Assembly: GCA_030760725.1 (NCBI GenBank)
Contig: JASWHV010000011.1
Location: forward strand, 82,623,765-82,687,764
Source: Neostapfia colusana
Lineage: Eukaryota > Streptophyta > Magnoliopsida > Poales > Poaceae
Reading direction: 5' to 3'
DNA length: 64,000 bases
In this document: positions 22,748 to 33,672 of the stretch, one piece after another
Position numbering within the stretch: position 1 is the stretch's first letter
Layout of the letters: every line of letters starts with the position of its first letter
Made by a program: the position numbers and the translations under genes
Notes under the pieces: model-generated
Told to the model about the DNA's origin: nothing
The model's input: the letters and a program-made list of their open reading frames with translations, nothing else
Databases searched by the model: none

Positions 22748-25529
22748 ATGGCTTCCAACTTGCTTCCGACGCGCCTCGTTCGTTCCTCCGAGCTCGGGCC
22801 AGTGCGCAGGCTGCTGGGCTGGCACTCGGAAGAGCAGAAGCATCGGCTCCGCCGAGGATCTCTCCCCCTGGTCCTGGGAAAGGGGGAGATGGTCTTCTTT
22901 ACCGCTTATGCTCTGGCAGGGTTCGTTCCGCCGATTTCTTCCTTCTTCGTCACCCTGCTGGAGACATACGGTCTCCAACTCCACCATCTCTCCCCCAACT
23001 CCCTCGCAATGGCGGCAGTTTTTGTCCACTTCTGCGAGATGTTCGTGGGGGTGCACGCCTCCGTGACGCTCTTCCGCCACTTCTTTGTGCTGCGTACGAC
23101 CGGACGCGGCTCAAAGACTCAGATGGGGGCGTATTACTTCCAGCATCGCTGCAAAGACCCCAAGATCTCCGGATACCTTCTGCCCTTCAGCGCATCAAGG
23201 TGGGAGAACTGGAGGGAGAGCTGGGTGGTAGTGCAGGCCGATGAGCACGATCGCCTAGAACTCCCAACCGCCAGCCCAACCACCGATCACCGCTTCTGGG
23301 AGGAGATCCCTGAGCTGGAGCAGGAGTACACTCCGGTCTTGGAGCGGATCCGGTTCTTGGCCTACGAGGGGCTGACATCTCTGATGGTGCTGATGGACTT
23401 CATGTCACGCCGCATTGCTCCCTTGCAGCAACGCAGCCGCCCAGCGTGGTACTACACCGGTGAACAGGACTGTACCAGGCTGGAGAGAGGCCCCGACTCT
23501 GTCCCTTCTGACGAGGAGCTGGAGGAGATGGTGAGCAAGGTGAGCGGTGACTATATTCCCCGCGGCGTCCCCGTCCTTCCGCCTTCTGCCACTCCCCTCT
23601 ACTTGGAGCCTCAGAGGAGGTCAGAGCTCCTGCGGAAGATGCCGAACCTTGATGATATCGGGATTGCCGTTCGTCAGGTCGGGGATGCCATCCGTGGTAT
23701 CACCATTCCAGGAACCGAGCACCCCGAATCAGGGCATGAGGCATCCACTGCAGCCAAACCTTCCCCCAGAGCCGACGGAACCCAAGCCGCCGATAAAGGG
23801 AAAGGTAAAGAGCCGGCCCCCGGGCATCTAGAGAAAAAACGCGCTCGGTCTCCTCCAAGGGTGCCGCCTGTGCCAATCCAGGGTGCCGGAGCTACGTTGC
23901 TTCCATCTCCCGGAGGTGCTGGTCCATCGGGTGGCGACCCGAAGAGGTCCCGAGTGTCCCTCCCCGGCGGGTCTATCCCTAGACAGCAGCCATCCGAATC
24001 AGCCCAAGTATCTCGCCATCCTCTTTCGAGCGGCAGGGCTCCCAGGACGGATGTTGGTGGGGCGACGCCGGCGAGCGCGCCGGAGGTCCTGGCGTCCCAT
24101 TCCGCGACCGTTCCAGCCGCTGGTCCTGGTAGTTCAGCTACAGCCCAGAGGCCAGTGCAGCAAGCTCGCTGGAGCGCTCATGCCGCTCAGTAAGTGTTAT
24201 TCTTTCTGACTTATAGGAGTAGAGCTCCTGCCTCTTCTTTTATTCTGAGTGCCTCTTCTTCTTTGCAGGGACCGACCGGCTGCCAGGGGTGGGCCTCTTA
24301 TCCGGCCGCCTTCAACCAGCGGGGGCTCCGCGCCTCGGCACTTGGGGGCCGTGGCGGCCCCCATAGCTCCCAAATCGACAGGGGCAGTGGCCTCAGTGGC
24401 CGCATCTGCTCCTACCCGCCCTCCTTCACCAGCCCAGAAGCCAGGTCTTGAGACCGGGAGGGCCGCTGTAGGTGTGCCTGCTGGCCCCCTGGCCTGCTCA
24501 GGACAGCGCCCCCCCGTAGCTGCCGAGGCGCCGGCGCTCCCGCCGGTCTTGGACTCGTCCGGGGGGTCCAGTGGCGCAACTCCCGCTCCCCCTGCTCCGG
24601 TACCCGTGTGGGACGCCATGGAGCGTGCCCAGACCAGCTCCCGGCAGCTCCAATCTGCCTTTGAGCAGGAGCGGAAGGCATTGGCTGGCGAGAGAGACCG
24701 CCTTCTCAGCTGGCAGCAGCGGGCCCGGGCGGACCTCGACTCAAGGCAGTTAAGGCTTGAGGCCATGAGTGCTCTGCTTGGCGCCCAGAAGAAGGCCATT
24801 AGCCGCTTGGAGCTAGAGGCCCAGCGAGTTCGTGCCACCTACCGCGAGGCCCTGGCCAAAGCTGAAGCCAAAGCCAAGGAGTGTTCCGCCGCCGCGGAGG
24901 AGTTGCAGCTGCAGGTAGCCCGTCGGAAGCATGCCGTCGCTGATCGGGAACGCGCTGCTGCGGACGAGGAGGAGAAGACCACCGCTCGGCTGAGGGCCAA
25001 GGTGGAGGAGCTAAGGGCTCGGACTGAGGAGTTGGAGCTCCGTGAGTCGGCTATCGCCGGGAGGGAGGAGCAATCTTCCAAGGAGCTTCAGGCGGCGATG
25101 GATCGCGAGCTAGCGGCCCGTCAAGAGGTAGAGAGGCTCCAGTCCCTGCGGACTGCCGAGGCCCAGGCGGTCTGGTGCTTCATTGCTAAGGCGGGATCCG
25201 CCTTGGCTCCCCTTGGTTTTAGCCCTGTGCAGGTGTAGACCCCAGCACGGCCGGTGTCCGAAGCGGCCCCAGCCCTTGAGTCTCTCGGCGACGAGCTAGG
25301 TCGGCTCGAATCAGTGATCGCCGACGAGCTGGAAGCGGAAGGTCGGGGTCTTGCGAAGGAGGTTGCGATGCACGTTCTTTCGTGCTTTGTTAGCCGAGAT
25401 CCTTCCTTTTCCCTGGGGCCGGTCCGTTTAGGACCCATCGCCGACCAGGAGGAAGCTGCCCGGGCCGAAGTCGAGGACTTAGCTGCCCTCATGGCCTCTA
25501 GGTTTCATCGGGAGTCCGGGGACCCTTAG
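22748..25529 (+). pseudogene. Tat A antisense gene: Transposase_28-type domain plus coiled coil, two exons
   Basis: The start is the ATG at 22748 (MASNLLPT); an upstream in-frame start at 22709 is not conserved in B, C and H. Exon 1 encodes a 'putative gypsy type transposon' (Pfam Transposase_28) region: FTAYALAGFVPPISSFF and MAAVFVHFCEMFVGVH, about 22896-23060. A Pro/Ser-rich linker follows. A predicted intron (24190-24268) joins it in frame to exon 2, a Pro/Ala linker and a long Arg/Glu/Ala coiled coil (about 24620-25150) with a conserved tail (GSALAPLGFSPV). One premature TAG at 25236-25238 interrupts the frame, which then runs to 25529. It is antisense to gag-pol. Grande of maize has a comparable antisense gene encoding a nuclear protein; function here is inferred as accessory. 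Confidence 0.75.
24190..24268 (+). other. Predicted intron in Tat A antisense gene (79 nt)
   Basis: Donor CA|GTAAGT, a TTCTGAC branch-like site and a pyrimidine-rich acceptor CTTTGCAG|GG. Splicing joins frame 2 (exon 1) to frame 0 (exon 2) through a CAG codon, bypassing the TAA at 24191. The frame switch fits exactly. B, C and H have no such interval. Confidence 0.65.
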
Positions 25530-26640
25530 GCACCCGCCCTTGTGTCCACAAGGCCCTGTACTTCCTTTCTTTATTTTTGTTGAGTCTGTAGCCCAGCTCG
25601 TGGAGCCTTTGTATGGACAGACTCCTGTTTCTTTCTGTGTCTGCATGCCCTAGTCTTCTTCTTGGCCTTTCCTGACCGAGCCCTTAGCTCCGCAAGGGCT
25701 CGGAGGCCTTGACCAATCTCGAAGCTCTGCATGGACACCTTGTCCAGGTCCCCACTGTATACCAAGGGTTCCAGAGGTCTCCAGGACCCACCTCACGAGA
25801 TCGGAGGGGGGCCCGAGCTTGTTGGTCACGTGGCGGGCCCGGAGCTCCTGCCTGGGAGGAGGTCCGGGCTCGCAAGGCACGTGGAGGTCCCAGGCCTCTC
25901 CCCGCAGAGGGAGGGGGGAGGTCCGACTTCTGTAGACCACGCGGCGGTCCCGGAGCTCCCCCCGAAGAGGTGGGAGGTCCGGCTGTGGGAGCTCCGGCCC
26001 TGCCGGACACGTGGGGCCTTCGGACCCTACCCCGGTGAGGGCTAGCCCTTTGATCTTTCCTTAGGGTTTTTGGCCTACCGCGATCCCGTAGCGGCCCCCT
26101 GGTAGGTGCGTTCTATTGGGTGGATGCGCCTACCATACTCCTGCGGGGAGCTGAGGCTGAGAAATCCTGCACATAAGGAAAAAGTAATTCTCCTTGGGGG
26201 CTCCCCCCTCTATTCCTTAGTCATATCTGCAGCAAATTCCGACTAAAGATGAAAATGAGAAGAGGGAGTTGAACGCATAGTGAGCATGCGTTAGTAGGGT
26301 AATCATAGAAATTTAACAAGTAAATTAAATGAGTACCAAAGAAGAGCAACGTAGGGTGGGCTTCTTTTCATATAAATTTCCATACGGGGGAAGGGGGGCC
26401 GCATATGTAGGCCACAACCCACCTCAAGGGAAGCAAGACTCTACGCGCTTGGGGTCGGAACCAGGCGAAGCTGAACGTAGTCCTGGACCGTCCCCTGAGG
26501 CTTAGTTGCTCCAAGCCCGGTTCACGGGCTTTTATGGAAATTACTACGAAAAGAAGGGCCTGCCCTATTGTTGCTCTAGGGGTAGAACTTACAGCGGTGT
26601 TCCGTGTTCCGAAGGTTTGGGAGCGGGTCCCTGTCTTCGG
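25530..26640. other. Tat A internal non-coding region with second CACGTG repeat array
   Basis: Lies between the tail ends of the convergent antisense gene and pol. From about 25820 to 26040 it has CACGTGGCGGGCCCGGAGCTCC-type units like the LTR U3 array. Then come AT-richer sequence (26160-26370) and a segment (26400-26600) similar to B at 36600-36790. No gene is supported. Confidence 0.6.
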
Positions 26641-28700
26641 TTCTGGGGAATGGTCCCAGGCCCGGGATGTCCAGCCCCAGTACGGCAAATGGCCATGCGG
26701 ACTGGATCATCCGTACCGTCCAAACCGGTGTATGGATCTGCTTGGCATGGAACAGGCATGCCTAGCAGCTCTCGACCAGCTCGACGGCATCCTGGAGTGT
26801 TGCCGGCTAGTAGAAGCCATGCCGAAAGGCTTTACCGACAAGCGTGCGTGAGGAAGAATGACTCCCACATTCGCCTCCATGGATCTCAGCGAACAAGTCG
26901 CAGCCTTCCCCCTGGGTTATGCACCGCAATAGGATGTGGTTGGCGCCACGTCGGTAGAGATCCCCCTCTACCGCCATGTGTCTCTTAGCCACACGCGCCA
27001 TCCGTTCAGCGGATACACGTTTATCAGGGAGGATATTGTCTTTCAAGTAGTCCCGGACCTCCGTGATCCATGCATCGGGTCTGACTTGAGCATTTGGATC
27101 TTGAGCGCTGGGTTGCACGGAGTCCCCAGTGTCGCTTATGATCCTTGGCGGCGCTCATGGCCGCCGGGACCGCCAGCTTCGAGGTGCTGGTCTAGCCCCC
27201 TTCGCCCGGCTTGGTGGGCCGGGCTGTGGGTCGCGGCATCGTCCTCTCGAGGCCCCCTTCAAGCACAGGGGCTCCGGTGGCAGTGGGGGCCCTCGTTGAA
27301 AGGTCGTCAGCTGCGGCCTTGCTAGCGCGCGGTACGTGGAGCAGGTCCAAGGCGAGGGGGTCTGTCTCCGCTGGCTTGGTTGATAACCAGACTGGGGATT
27401 GCCCTGAGCCAACGACTAGCGAGAAGGATAAGCACTCCATACTCTGCTATGGTGTTGGCTGCCTTGGAATTGAAACGCGCCATATACCCAGACTGCTCCC
27501 CCGATGGCATGAGGAACAGTACGCTAGCATCGGCCCCCTGCTTTCGCGGGGAGCCGTGGACGAACATCATTTGATGGGTCCTGATGAAGGTCAGGGCTCA
27601 TGGTCCTGTTTCATCGTCTTCATGGCCCCCTGAGCGTGCGTCTACTTCAGCCACAAGTGAACTAATGCTCGGTTAATGTCTGTATGGCGGGAAAGGGAAC
27701 CTAGATCAAACTTCAGTAGCTCCGCCGCCCATTTGGGGGCATCGCTCGCCGCATGGAGCTGTGAGGGATATCTTTAAGTCTGGGGAGATCGCCGGGTGCC
27801 CGACGCTCGGGGGTCCTCAGGCTGCTTTGGACATCGCGGGAAGCTCCGCTGTCGTCCCAGGGGCTCCGGGAGGTCGTATCAGGGATCCGAGGTCTGGTCT
27901 CCTGGTGCTTGCTTCTTGGTAGCGGAACAGGCTACTGTGGTGTGGGGTTAAAGCCATTGCGCGAAAACCAGAAATTCGCGGGACCCCTAGCTATGCCGAG
28001 TCGGCTTACGCCGAGACTAGTAGGTAGGGGGCGCCCTTCAACTACTTCAGACTCAGGGGTCTGATGGGAGCCCTAGCATGCATTTGGGAAGCGCAGCATA
28101 TCACAGCCTGGTATCGAGTCTACTATTTGCTCTATCAGCCAAAGAGAAAATAGGTCTTTAGGACATGCCTTATTGAGACTGGTGCAGTGGATGCGCTTCC
28201 GGAGCTTCTCGCCGGCCCTCGGGATAATAACACGGTTTGCCAAGCGCCGGGAGCGGTGGACCCTCCGTCTCGTCGGACGGCTGGACGTCGGGAAAGACCT
28301 TTAAGTAATGCTCCATCACCTCCCCGGGGATCTCTGGCCTCGGTGATGGCTGTCATGCGGCACATCGACCTCATGCTGGAGGGGGGCAACGAGCGCGCCT
28401 TCCTATATGCTACCCTGGCCCCCGGCTACCCGGGTGGTCTGGGTGGCACCGGCGCTGGTTCGGATGAGCCTTGTGGGGGCGTCGTCCTCAACAAGGGGTT
28501 GCACGCGGGGTGCGGCGGTAGAGGCACGGTGGCGTGCACTTGGGTGGAGCTGGTTTGGTCCTGTACTGCTGAGGGCTGGCGCTCTAGTTGCTGTAAGCGC
28601 CCGAAGCCCTTCCAAGGCTAATACTGCGGCCACACGGTCTCCACAAACCTTGGGGACGCTTGTCGGTTAGGCATCTTCAAGACAAGGTAGCCGTAGTGGG
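26640..28700 (-). pseudogene. pol: Tat A pol remnants: RT region lost or decayed, RNase H pieces, truncated integrase
   Basis: Minus-strand fragments in order from the right: unrecognisable sequence where RT should lie; a first RNase H tail (KWAAELLKFDL near 27710-27740); a second, archaeal-type RNase H (27570-27322, FVHGSPRKQGAD with His in place of the catalytic Asp, and SKAANTIAEYGVL); integrase zinc-binding region (27118-26807, GDLYRRGANHILLRC); and the start of the catalytic core (WPFAVLGLD near 26670-26690), after which the core is missing. The extra RNase H is known in the Tat lineage. The gene is dead. Confidence 0.7.
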
Positions 28701-28713
28701 CTATTGCCATGAA

Positions 28714-29127
28714 TCAGTACAGGGCTGGCCTACCGATTATGGCATTGAAGGGGAGGTCAGTCTCGGCCACGTCGACCAGAATGTACTCCGTCCGGTAGCT
28801 GCCCGGTGCCCCAAAGGTCACCGGGAGGCTGATGCGGCCGCAGGAAACGACCTGTCCCGGCCCTACCCCTACCCCTGAGAACGGGCTTGATGGGGCGAGC
28901 TTGGCCATCGGGATCTGCAGCTTCTGGGAGGCTGCGTGACTGATGAGGTTCAGTCCAGCCCCACCATCCACCAAAACGTGGTACATCTCCACGTTGGCGA
29001 AGGTAAGGGCCACCATGAGCGGTAGTTGGCCGGCCCCAGCCATGTTCCTGGGGCAGTCGGTGTCATTGGAGCTGATGGGGGTTCCCATCCACCTGAGGTG
29101 CGGTACTGCACCTGGGAGGGGAGCCAC
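28714..29127 (-). pseudogene. Tat A protease domain
   Basis: A retropepsin-like region of about 138 residues with active-site-like VDGGAGLNLIS (+ strand about 28939-28977) and the closing IIGRPALY. The DGG replacing DTG/DSG is common in this lineage. It is isolated by stops on both sides. Confidence 0.75.
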
Positions 29128-29149
29128 CGACGCTACCGCTCGTCGCAGG

Positions 29150-30497
29150 TCTTAGCCATGCTTCTGGACAGGGGGGTCAGCGGACCCGCCGAAGACGTCA
29201 CAGGGCATCTTCCAGTGCTCGTCATCACTGGAGATGGAGCTTCCATGACTGCGCGCTGCCTTTGCGGCGCGCCGGAGCTCCTGGAAATCCACCTGGCGGT
29301 CGTCGCCGTCTCGGGCCTCGACCTTCCGGTTGCCCTCCCTTACTATAGGATGGGGTGTCAGCTAGGGGCTGCTTCCCCTTCCGGAAGCGCCCCGCGAGCT
29401 TCTGGACTTCCCGGCCTCTGGAGGAATTCCGCCGGATTGATGCTGCCGTCGTACTTCTCAGGCGAGAGTGGCCGAAACTTGCACGGCCATTTTGTGAAGC
29501 GAAGGCGGGGCGCGAGGGCCGCACATCCCGCTTCTGTTGCCGCAGGTTCTGATGCCGCGAATGCTTGGTTCGCGCCGAGCACCGCATGCTTCCGGCGGCC
29601 ATACATAGGACATACGACTGTGGCATATTGAGTAGCAGCGCTCTTCGCTGCAGCTAGCGCACCCTCACTAGGTACACCCAGCGCTACTGAAAACCTGGCA
29701 CTGGTCGGAGCCCGCATTGCCGGGGTCGGCGCTGCCAGAGCCGGTTACTGGCTCCCAGTGCAGGTATCGGCGCCGCGAACGCCTGGTCGGAGCCCGCATT
29801 GCCGGGGTCGGCGCTGCCAGAGCCGGTTACTGGCTCCCAGTGCAGGTATCGGCGCCGTTTGCAGGACATATGGTTGTGACATATACTGCGCGACGTATGC
29901 CTGGGGCAGAGCCCACGTAGCGAAGATCTGCCCTTCAGGCTGGGTCGAGGCCGACGTCATATTGTCGCCAGCCTCTTGAGTGCGACGCCTTTCTTGACGT
30001 CGCTCGAGTAACACTCGGGCATCTTGGCCTAAGCGACACTGTTCCAGCTCTGTCCCCAGGTCCTTCGACGGAAGCTTAGTGGAGCTGGAACTTCCTTGTC
30101 TGGTCGTCAACCGTTGGCGTGCGCGTCAGCGACGCAGCTGGTTGGTCGGAGCGTCATCCCCACCGAAGTCAATGGTTTGCGACGGTGACGACAAGACGGT
30201 TTACCTCGCAAATCCACTGCTGGGTTGCCGCCTGAGGCGTGTCCCCAGCAGGCGGATTGCGCAGTAGCGCCCTTGCTGAGGCTAGCGCACCCCCACCGGG
30301 TACGCCCGGCGCTACTGAAGGCCTGACGCATGAAGGAGCCTGCATTGCCGGGGTCGGCGCTGCCAGAGCCGGTTGCTGGCTCCCAGCTTGCCTCGTCACA
30401 CTCTGTTCTGAGTGTGTCACCATATACTCTCCCCTGTGGTCATGGTTCGCCGTGACCACGGAGAGGGAGAGTTTGCCGCTGAAGGAAGCTTGGTCAT
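29150..30497 (-). pseudogene. gag: Tat A gag (decayed)
   Basis: Minus-strand pieces match gag of B and C: the likely start ATG near 30497, a Pro/Ala/Gln-rich N-terminus, then FRPLSPEKYDGSINPAEFLQ (about 29410-29470). Frameshifts and stops separate the pieces. It includes an 82-bp tandem duplication (29701-29782 and 29783-29864) within the linker. Confidence 0.7.
29701..29854. repeat. 82-bp tandem duplication in Tat A gag
   Basis: CTGGTCGGAGCCCGCATTGC and the following sequence appear twice with an offset of 82 bp (29701 and 29783), almost unchanged. 82 is not a multiple of three, so it adds a frameshift. Confidence 0.8.
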
Positions 30498-30537
30498 CTT
30501 CGTTGGCGGAAACTCGTCGCGCTAGGGGAAAAGCACC

Positions 30538-30554
30538 CTACCTGGCGCGCCAAA
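30538..30554 (-). other. Tat A primer-binding site
   Basis: In element sense TTTGGCGCGCCAGGTAG directly follows LTR2. The same sequence flanks the B right LTR (39177-39193). TGGCGCGCCAGGTAGGG is typical next to 5' LTRs of grass Tat elements; I do not assign the tRNA. Confidence 0.75.
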
Positions 30555-31644
30555 TGTCGAAGTGTGCGATCGACACTTCCCCCGGGCCTGCACTGGGCAG
30601 CCCGCGGAGGTTCTTTTTTCGGAGGGGCTAGTTCCTAGCGGAGAGCTTGCACGGATGGACGAGTTAGTGAGAGCTTGACACAGGAAGTTTTACGTGGTTC
30701 AGGCCGCCGGAGCGTAAAACCCTACGTCCACGGCGAGCTATGGAGCTCGCTGTATTGCTTGCTGCTCAGGGCCGGGGGCCTGAGCTCGGGGGTGTATTAC
30801 AGCTTGAGAGTGTATGGCTAGCGTATGAGTTGCAGAATGCGAACCCCTGCTATCGACGCCTACCCGAGCCTTTTATAGTCCAAGGCTCGGGCGGCATACA
30901 AGGGTAGCCGGGACACGACAGGTGGTCCCGGGAAGATCGTCTATTATCTACCGTATCTGTAGTTGTGCCGGTGGTTGCCTCCGGCCGAAGGCTTCTGAGT
31001 CTTCCTTTTGCCGCCCTGCCCATGCCGTGCGCCAGTCGTAGTGGTTGATGGCGGCGCAGGCGGCATGGGATGTCCTGTCGCGGCATTTATTACCTGTCAG
31101 GTTCTGACACCGCGCGCCAGTCTGCGATGCGACTGGACGCAACGGCACCTGACAGGCGCGTGCTCCGCGTTTTCCGCGTCTTCGGAAGACGCGGGCCTTG
31201 AATTCCTTGTACTGGCAAGGTGAGGGGCGCCTTTACGCCCGCTGCCTACCGCCCGGGGGCAGGCAGCACCGTTCTCCCAGCCACGTGGCGAGTCCGGAGC
31301 TCACCTCTGAGGAGAGGGAGGTCCGGCCCCTCTGGACGCGTGGCGTCTTCGGACCTTTCTCCCGCGGAGGGGGAGGTCCGGCTTCTGCATGCCACGTGGC
31401 GGGCCCGGAGCTCACCTCTGAGGGGAGGGAGGTCCGGCCTCGCTGGACGCGTGGCGTCTTCGGACCTCTTTCCCGCGGAGGGGGAGGTCCGGCTTCTGCA
31501 TGCCACGTGGCGGGCCCGGAGCTCTCCTCTGAGGAGAGGGAGGTCCTGCCCCGCCAGACGCGTGGCGCCTTCGGAGCTTTCCCTGCGGAGAAGGGCGAGC
31601 ACCTTAGGCATTTTACCCTGTGCGCGGGGGTACCCCATATCTCA
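30555..31644 (-). repeat. Tat A LTR2, missing its outer 10 bp
   Basis: Complete from TGTCGAAG to ATATCTCA, then lacks GGTACCGACA and is followed by CCAAA and LTR3. The minus-strand TATA box and the CACGTG array (near 31283-31510) are present. Confidence 0.9.
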
Positions 31645-31649
31645 CCAAA

Positions 31650-32749
31650 TGTCGAAGTGTGCCATCGACACTTCCCCCGGGCCTGCACTGGGCAGCCCGT
31701 GGAGGTTCTTTTTTCGGAGGGGCTAGTTCCTAGCGGAGAGCTTGCGCGGATGGACGAGTTAGTGAGAGCTTGACACAGGGAGTTTTACGTGATTCAGGCC
31801 GCCGGAGCGTAAAACCCTACGTCCACGGCGAGCTATGGAGCTCGCTGTATTGCTTGCTGCTCAGGGGCGGGGGCCTGAGCTTGGGGGTGAGTTACAGCTT
31901 GAGAGTGTATGGCTAGCGTATGAGTTGCAGAATGCGAACCCCTGCTATCGACGCCTACCCGAGCCTTTTATAGTCCAAGGCTCGGGCGGCTTACAAGGGT
32001 AGCCGGGACCCGACAGGTGGTCCCAGGAAGATCGTCTATTATCTACCGTACCTGTAGTTATGCCGGTGGTTGCCTCCGGCCGAAGGCTTCTGAGTCTTCC
32101 TTTTGCCGCCCTGCCCATGCTGTGCGCCAGTCGTAGTGGTTGATGGCGGCGCAGGCGGCATGGGATGTCCTGTCGCGGCGTTTATTACCTGTCAGGTTCT
32201 GACACCGCGCGCCAGTCTGCGATGCGACTGGACGCAACGGCACCTGACAGCCGCGTGCTCCGCGTTTTCCGCGTCTTGGGAAGACGCGGGCCTTGAATTC
32301 CTTGTACTGGCAAGGTGAGGGGCGCCTTTACGCCCGCTGCCTACCGCCCGGGGGCAGGCAGCACCGTTCTCCCAGCCACGTGGCGAGTCCGGAGCTCACC
32401 TCTGAGGAGAGGGAGGTCCAGCCCCGCTGGACGCGTGGCGTCTTCGGACCTCTCTCCCGCGGAGGGGGAGGTCCGGCTTCTGCATGCCACGTGGCGGGCC
32501 CGGAGCTCACCTCTGAGGGGAGGGAGGTCCGGCCTCGCTGGACGCGTGGCGTCTTCGGACCTCTTTCCCGCGGAGGGGGAGGTCCGGCTTCTGCATGCCA
32601 CGTGGCGGGCCCGGAGCTCTCCTCTGAGGAGAGGGAGGTCCGGCCCCGCCAGACGCGTGGCGCCTTCGGAGCTTTCCCTGTGGAGAAGGGCGAGCACCTT
32701 AGGCCTTTTACCCTGTGCGCGGGGGTACCCCATATCTCAGGTACCGACA
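31650..32749 (-). repeat. Tat A LTR3 (outer 5' LTR, 1100 bp)
   Basis: Full-length LTR ending ACCGACA beside the CCTGG duplication. The 5 bp between it and LTR2 (31645-31649, CCAAA) equal the start of the primer-site junction, so a second internal region was probably present and lost. Confidence 0.9.
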
Positions 32750-32754
32750 CCTGG

Positions 32755-32861
32755 CTTGTAATAAATGATGCTTCACTATTTGTCATCACATGTATGAGAA
32801 AATGATCCTGGCATACATGTGATATTCACTTGGTTGTTCTTCGGAAAAATCGGGTGTGACA
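32755..32861 (+). repeat. T 3' LTR, terminal 107 bp
   Basis: CTTGTAATAAATGATGC...GGGTGTGACA completes the LTR begun at 17828; then CGCGG (32862-32866) and Tat B resume. Confidence 0.92.
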
Positions 32862-32866
32862 CGCGG

Positions 32867-33185
32867 GGCACGTGGAGCCTCCGGACCTCTCCCCGTGGAG
32901 GGGGAGGTTCGGCTTCTGTCGGCCACGTGGCGGGCCCGGAGCTTCTCTCTGAGGAGAGGGAGGTCCGGCCCTGCCGGGTACGTGGCACCTTTGGACCCCT
33001 CGCCCGCGGAAGGGGAGGTCCGGCTTCTGTATGCCACGTGGCGGGCCCGGAGCTCTCCTCTGAGGAGAGGGAGGTCCGGCCCCGCCGGACGCGTGGCACC
33101 TTCGGAGCTCTCCCTGCAGAGAAGGGCGAGTTCCTTAGGCATTTTCCCCTGTGCGTGGGGGTACCCCATATCTCAGGTACCGACA
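32867..33185 (-). repeat. Tat B 3' LTR, second piece (319 bp)
   Basis: Resumes the LTR cut at 8578, carries the CACGTG array and ends GGTACCGACA. H has a 319-bp counterpart at 62358-62676. Confidence 0.9.
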
Positions 33186-33672
33186 GTGGCCCCCGGGCCC
33201 ATCTCGGGGGAGTTAGTGAGCCTGAGGTGGGACCTCCGTCTCTTCTGATCCGCGCACTTTCTCTAAGTCCTGCATTGACCGCTGCCGGAGCACGAACGGT
33301 CGCAGGATCGTGGGAGCGTGCGCCCACTTGATGGATGCTTTTACTGCGGCGGTTCCCAAGACTGCCACTTCTGCATGTTGCGGCGCCTTCTTCGGGAACC
33401 GCCGAAGTGCCTTGCCTATCTTCTTAGGAGACTGACTCCTTGACCCACCGCTTCAGTCGGGCGGCTTGGGTCCACCTGTCATCGGCGCTCGGTCTAGGAG
33501 CCGAAGCGGTTGCCGATGCGGTGTATTCGAAGAGTTCTGAATCGCCTGGAATTGCTCCTGGGAAGGTTTTTAGAGGGGATCTTACCCGCATTGCAGTTTC
33601 CCTTCGCACCTCCCAATGTTTCTTCTCGAACTCTTGTGCTCTTGCCCTCTTGCCCTTGAGTCCTCCCTCGCC

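Larger units (their letters stand above)
21158..32749 (-). mobile_element. A: Tat-lineage Ty3/gypsy element with three LTRs and antisense gene
   Basis: Minus-sense order from the right is LTR3, a five-base spacer, LTR2, primer site, gag, protease, degraded RT region, RNase H pieces, truncated integrase, internal repeat region, antisense gene (+ strand), LTR1. Duplication CCTGG flanks the outermost LTRs. Total 11.6 kb. It is the youngest insertion of the nest. The gag-pol is heavily decayed although the LTRs are very similar, so it probably moved with help from another element. Confidence 0.9.
8579..32861 (+). mobile_element. T: Tekay/Del-lineage chromovirus (Ty3/gypsy), interrupted by Tat A
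   Basis: LTRs are 3433 bp (8579-12011) and 3437 bp (17828-21157 plus 32755-32861), flanked by CGCGG. Internal order is primer site, an extra ORF, gag-protease-RT-RNase H-integrase with chromodomain, purine tract. Long LTRs with the TTGCTGAGTACCATCGGTACTCA motif and a chromodomain point to Tekay/Del. Net length is about 12.7 kb. Multiple stops show that it is dead. Confidence 0.9.

Noticed and set aside
28187..28621. Plus-strand ORFs opposite Tat A pol (also 27211-27633, 29026-29631, 26506-26988)
   Set aside because: Shadows of minus-strand pol and gag remnants in GC-rich sequence; no domain.
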